A stretch of 5,836 nt of DNA from CAYVMD01 sp964452465 (lineage in GTDB: Bacteria; Armatimonadota; JACIXR01). Below the pieces are notes generated by a model, which was not told the origin of the DNA, searched no databases, and saw only the letters and a program-made list of their open reading frames with translations. Below, in pieces: positions 5,344 through 5,836 of the stretch. The position numbers were made by a program, and so were the translations under genes. The DNA lies in assembly GCA_964452465.1 (NCBI GenBank), contig CAYVMD010000074.1, forward strand, positions 1 through 5,836, given 5' to 3'. How positions within the stretch are numbered: position 1 is the stretch's first letter; every line of letters starts with the position of its first letter.

Positions 5344-5836
5344 GAGGATCGGCGTAGCGGTCATAGGATGTGGGCTTTTCGGCTCCATCCATGCAGAAGC
5401 CTATAGCCTTCATCCCTTCGCGGAGCTCCTTTGGGTTTGCGACATAGACGAGAAGAGGGCGAAAGAAGCGGGAGAGAAATTTGGGAGCAGATGGACGACC
5501 TTTCTGGAGGAGGTAGCTGACGATGAGCGGGTAAAGGCGGTGAGCGTTGCCACTCCCGATTTCGCCCATTATGAGGCAGTTATGCATCTTTTGAGGAAAG
5601 GGAAACATGTATTGGTGGAGAAACCCATGGCGACATCCACCCGAGAGGCAGAGGATATGGCGAGGGAAGCGAGGGAAAGGGGTCTCTTTTTGATGGTCGA
5701 CTTCCACAATCGCGCCAACCCGCCCATGGTGGCGGCGCGCGACGCCGTGGCGCGCGGCGACCTTGGCCGGCCGGCCTACGTTTACGCCCGGCTCAGCAAC
5801 ACCGTCGCCGTGCCGCAAGACATGCTCAAATGGTCG
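5336..5836 (+). CDS. Gfo/Idh/MocA family oxidoreductase, N-terminal part; C-terminus beyond the window
   Basis: 167 codons are visible, to the right edge. The family acts on sugars, inositols and similar polyols with NAD(P). The Rossmann motif is G11-C-G13-L-F-G16 after IGVAVI. D36-x-D38 at the end of the second strand fits cofactor ribose binding. ATPDFAH (residues 72-78) and the family hallmark E95-K96-P97 follow. VDFHNRANPP (121-130) and the later ARLSNT-x-x-VP segment begin the catalytic alpha/beta domain and are typical of one MocA subgroup. The start is TTG, overlapping the lipoprotein stop by 8 bp, with GAGGAGGG 7 nt upstream. The oddity is composition. Codons 1-120 have about 60% GC at the third position and arginine mainly AGG. 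Codons 121-167 have about 89%, with arginine only CGC or CGG. Frame and homology continue across the change, so the last ~47 codons may come from a different genome by assembly or recombination. Substrate unknown. Confidence 0.88.
   Translation, partial: MSERIGVAVIGCGLFGSIHAEAYSLHPFAELLWVCDIDEKRAKEAGEKFGSRWTTFLEEVADDERVKAVSVATPDFAHYEAVMHLLRKGKHVLVEKPMATSTREAEDMAREARERGLFLMVDFHNRANPPMVAARDAVARGDLGRPAYVYARLSNTVAVPQDMLKWS
5690..5836. other. Abrupt composition break: possible chimeric join or recombination breakpoint
   Basis: GC is about 51% over 5581-5700 and about 71% over 5701-5836. Purine loading of the coding strand and AGG codons both stop at the same place. The change falls in the codons for the conserved VDFHNR segment, where two homologous genes could be joined by error or by recombination. 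It continues to the end of the window with no return to the earlier composition. Confidence 0.65.

Noticed and set aside
5279..5818. Minus-strand open frame of 179 codons at the right end
   Set aside because: It is antisense to the oxidoreductase gene, whose Rossmann and EKP motifs are clear, and the antisense product has no recognisable domain.

Overview
The window looks like chromosomal DNA of a bacterium, probably an uncultured, possibly thermophilic lineage. The coding strands are purine-rich, arginine is written mostly as AGG/AGA, and the proteins are rich in E, K and R. Ribosome binding sites are strong GGAGGTGA-type sequences, and two genes start with TTG. The mix of a DUF6807 protein, TIM-barrel sugar isomerases and a Gfo/Idh/MocA oxidoreductase recalls Armatimonadota-, Planctomycetota- or Poribacteria-like genomes. 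That placement is an inference with low confidence. No rRNA, tRNA, CRISPR array or insertion sequence was seen.

The layout is two divergent, tightly packed transcription units around an 85-bp intergenic region (3868-3952). The leftward unit, read from 3867 down to 1, has four genes: an archaeo-eukaryotic-primase-like protein with a cysteine-rich C-terminal domain; an endonuclease IV-like TIM-barrel protein; a second TIM-barrel protein of the tagatose/psicose 3-epimerase type; and a DUF6807 (PF14100) protein that runs off the left edge. The rightward unit, read from 3953 to 5836, has argC, a small predicted lipoprotein and the N-terminal part of a Gfo/Idh/MocA oxidoreductase that runs off the right edge. 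Adjacent genes overlap by 4, 4, 8 or 11 bp or are 7 bp apart, so translation is probably coupled. Apart from the 85-bp divergent region there is almost no non-coding DNA.

The intergenic region holds two back-to-back sigma70-type promoters. The argC promoter is a perfect TTGACA-18-TATAAT. Each -10 box lies only 10 nt from its start codon and neither first gene has a Shine-Dalgarno sequence, so both operons probably make leaderless mRNAs, while all downstream genes have strong SD sites.

The epimerase-like proteins, DUF6807 and the oxidoreductase fit a sugar, polyol or inositol-type catabolic theme. The primase and argC do not. The most unusual gene is the primase, which appears to combine a PriS-like catalytic part and a PriL-CTD-like Fe-S part in one chain. 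The main caution is at the right end. From about 5695 the sequence changes abruptly from about 51% GC, AGG-rich and purine-loaded to about 71% GC, CGC/CGG-using and not purine-loaded, inside a conserved stretch of the oxidoreductase. This looks like a chimeric join or a recombination breakpoint, so the last ~140 bases may not belong to this genome.
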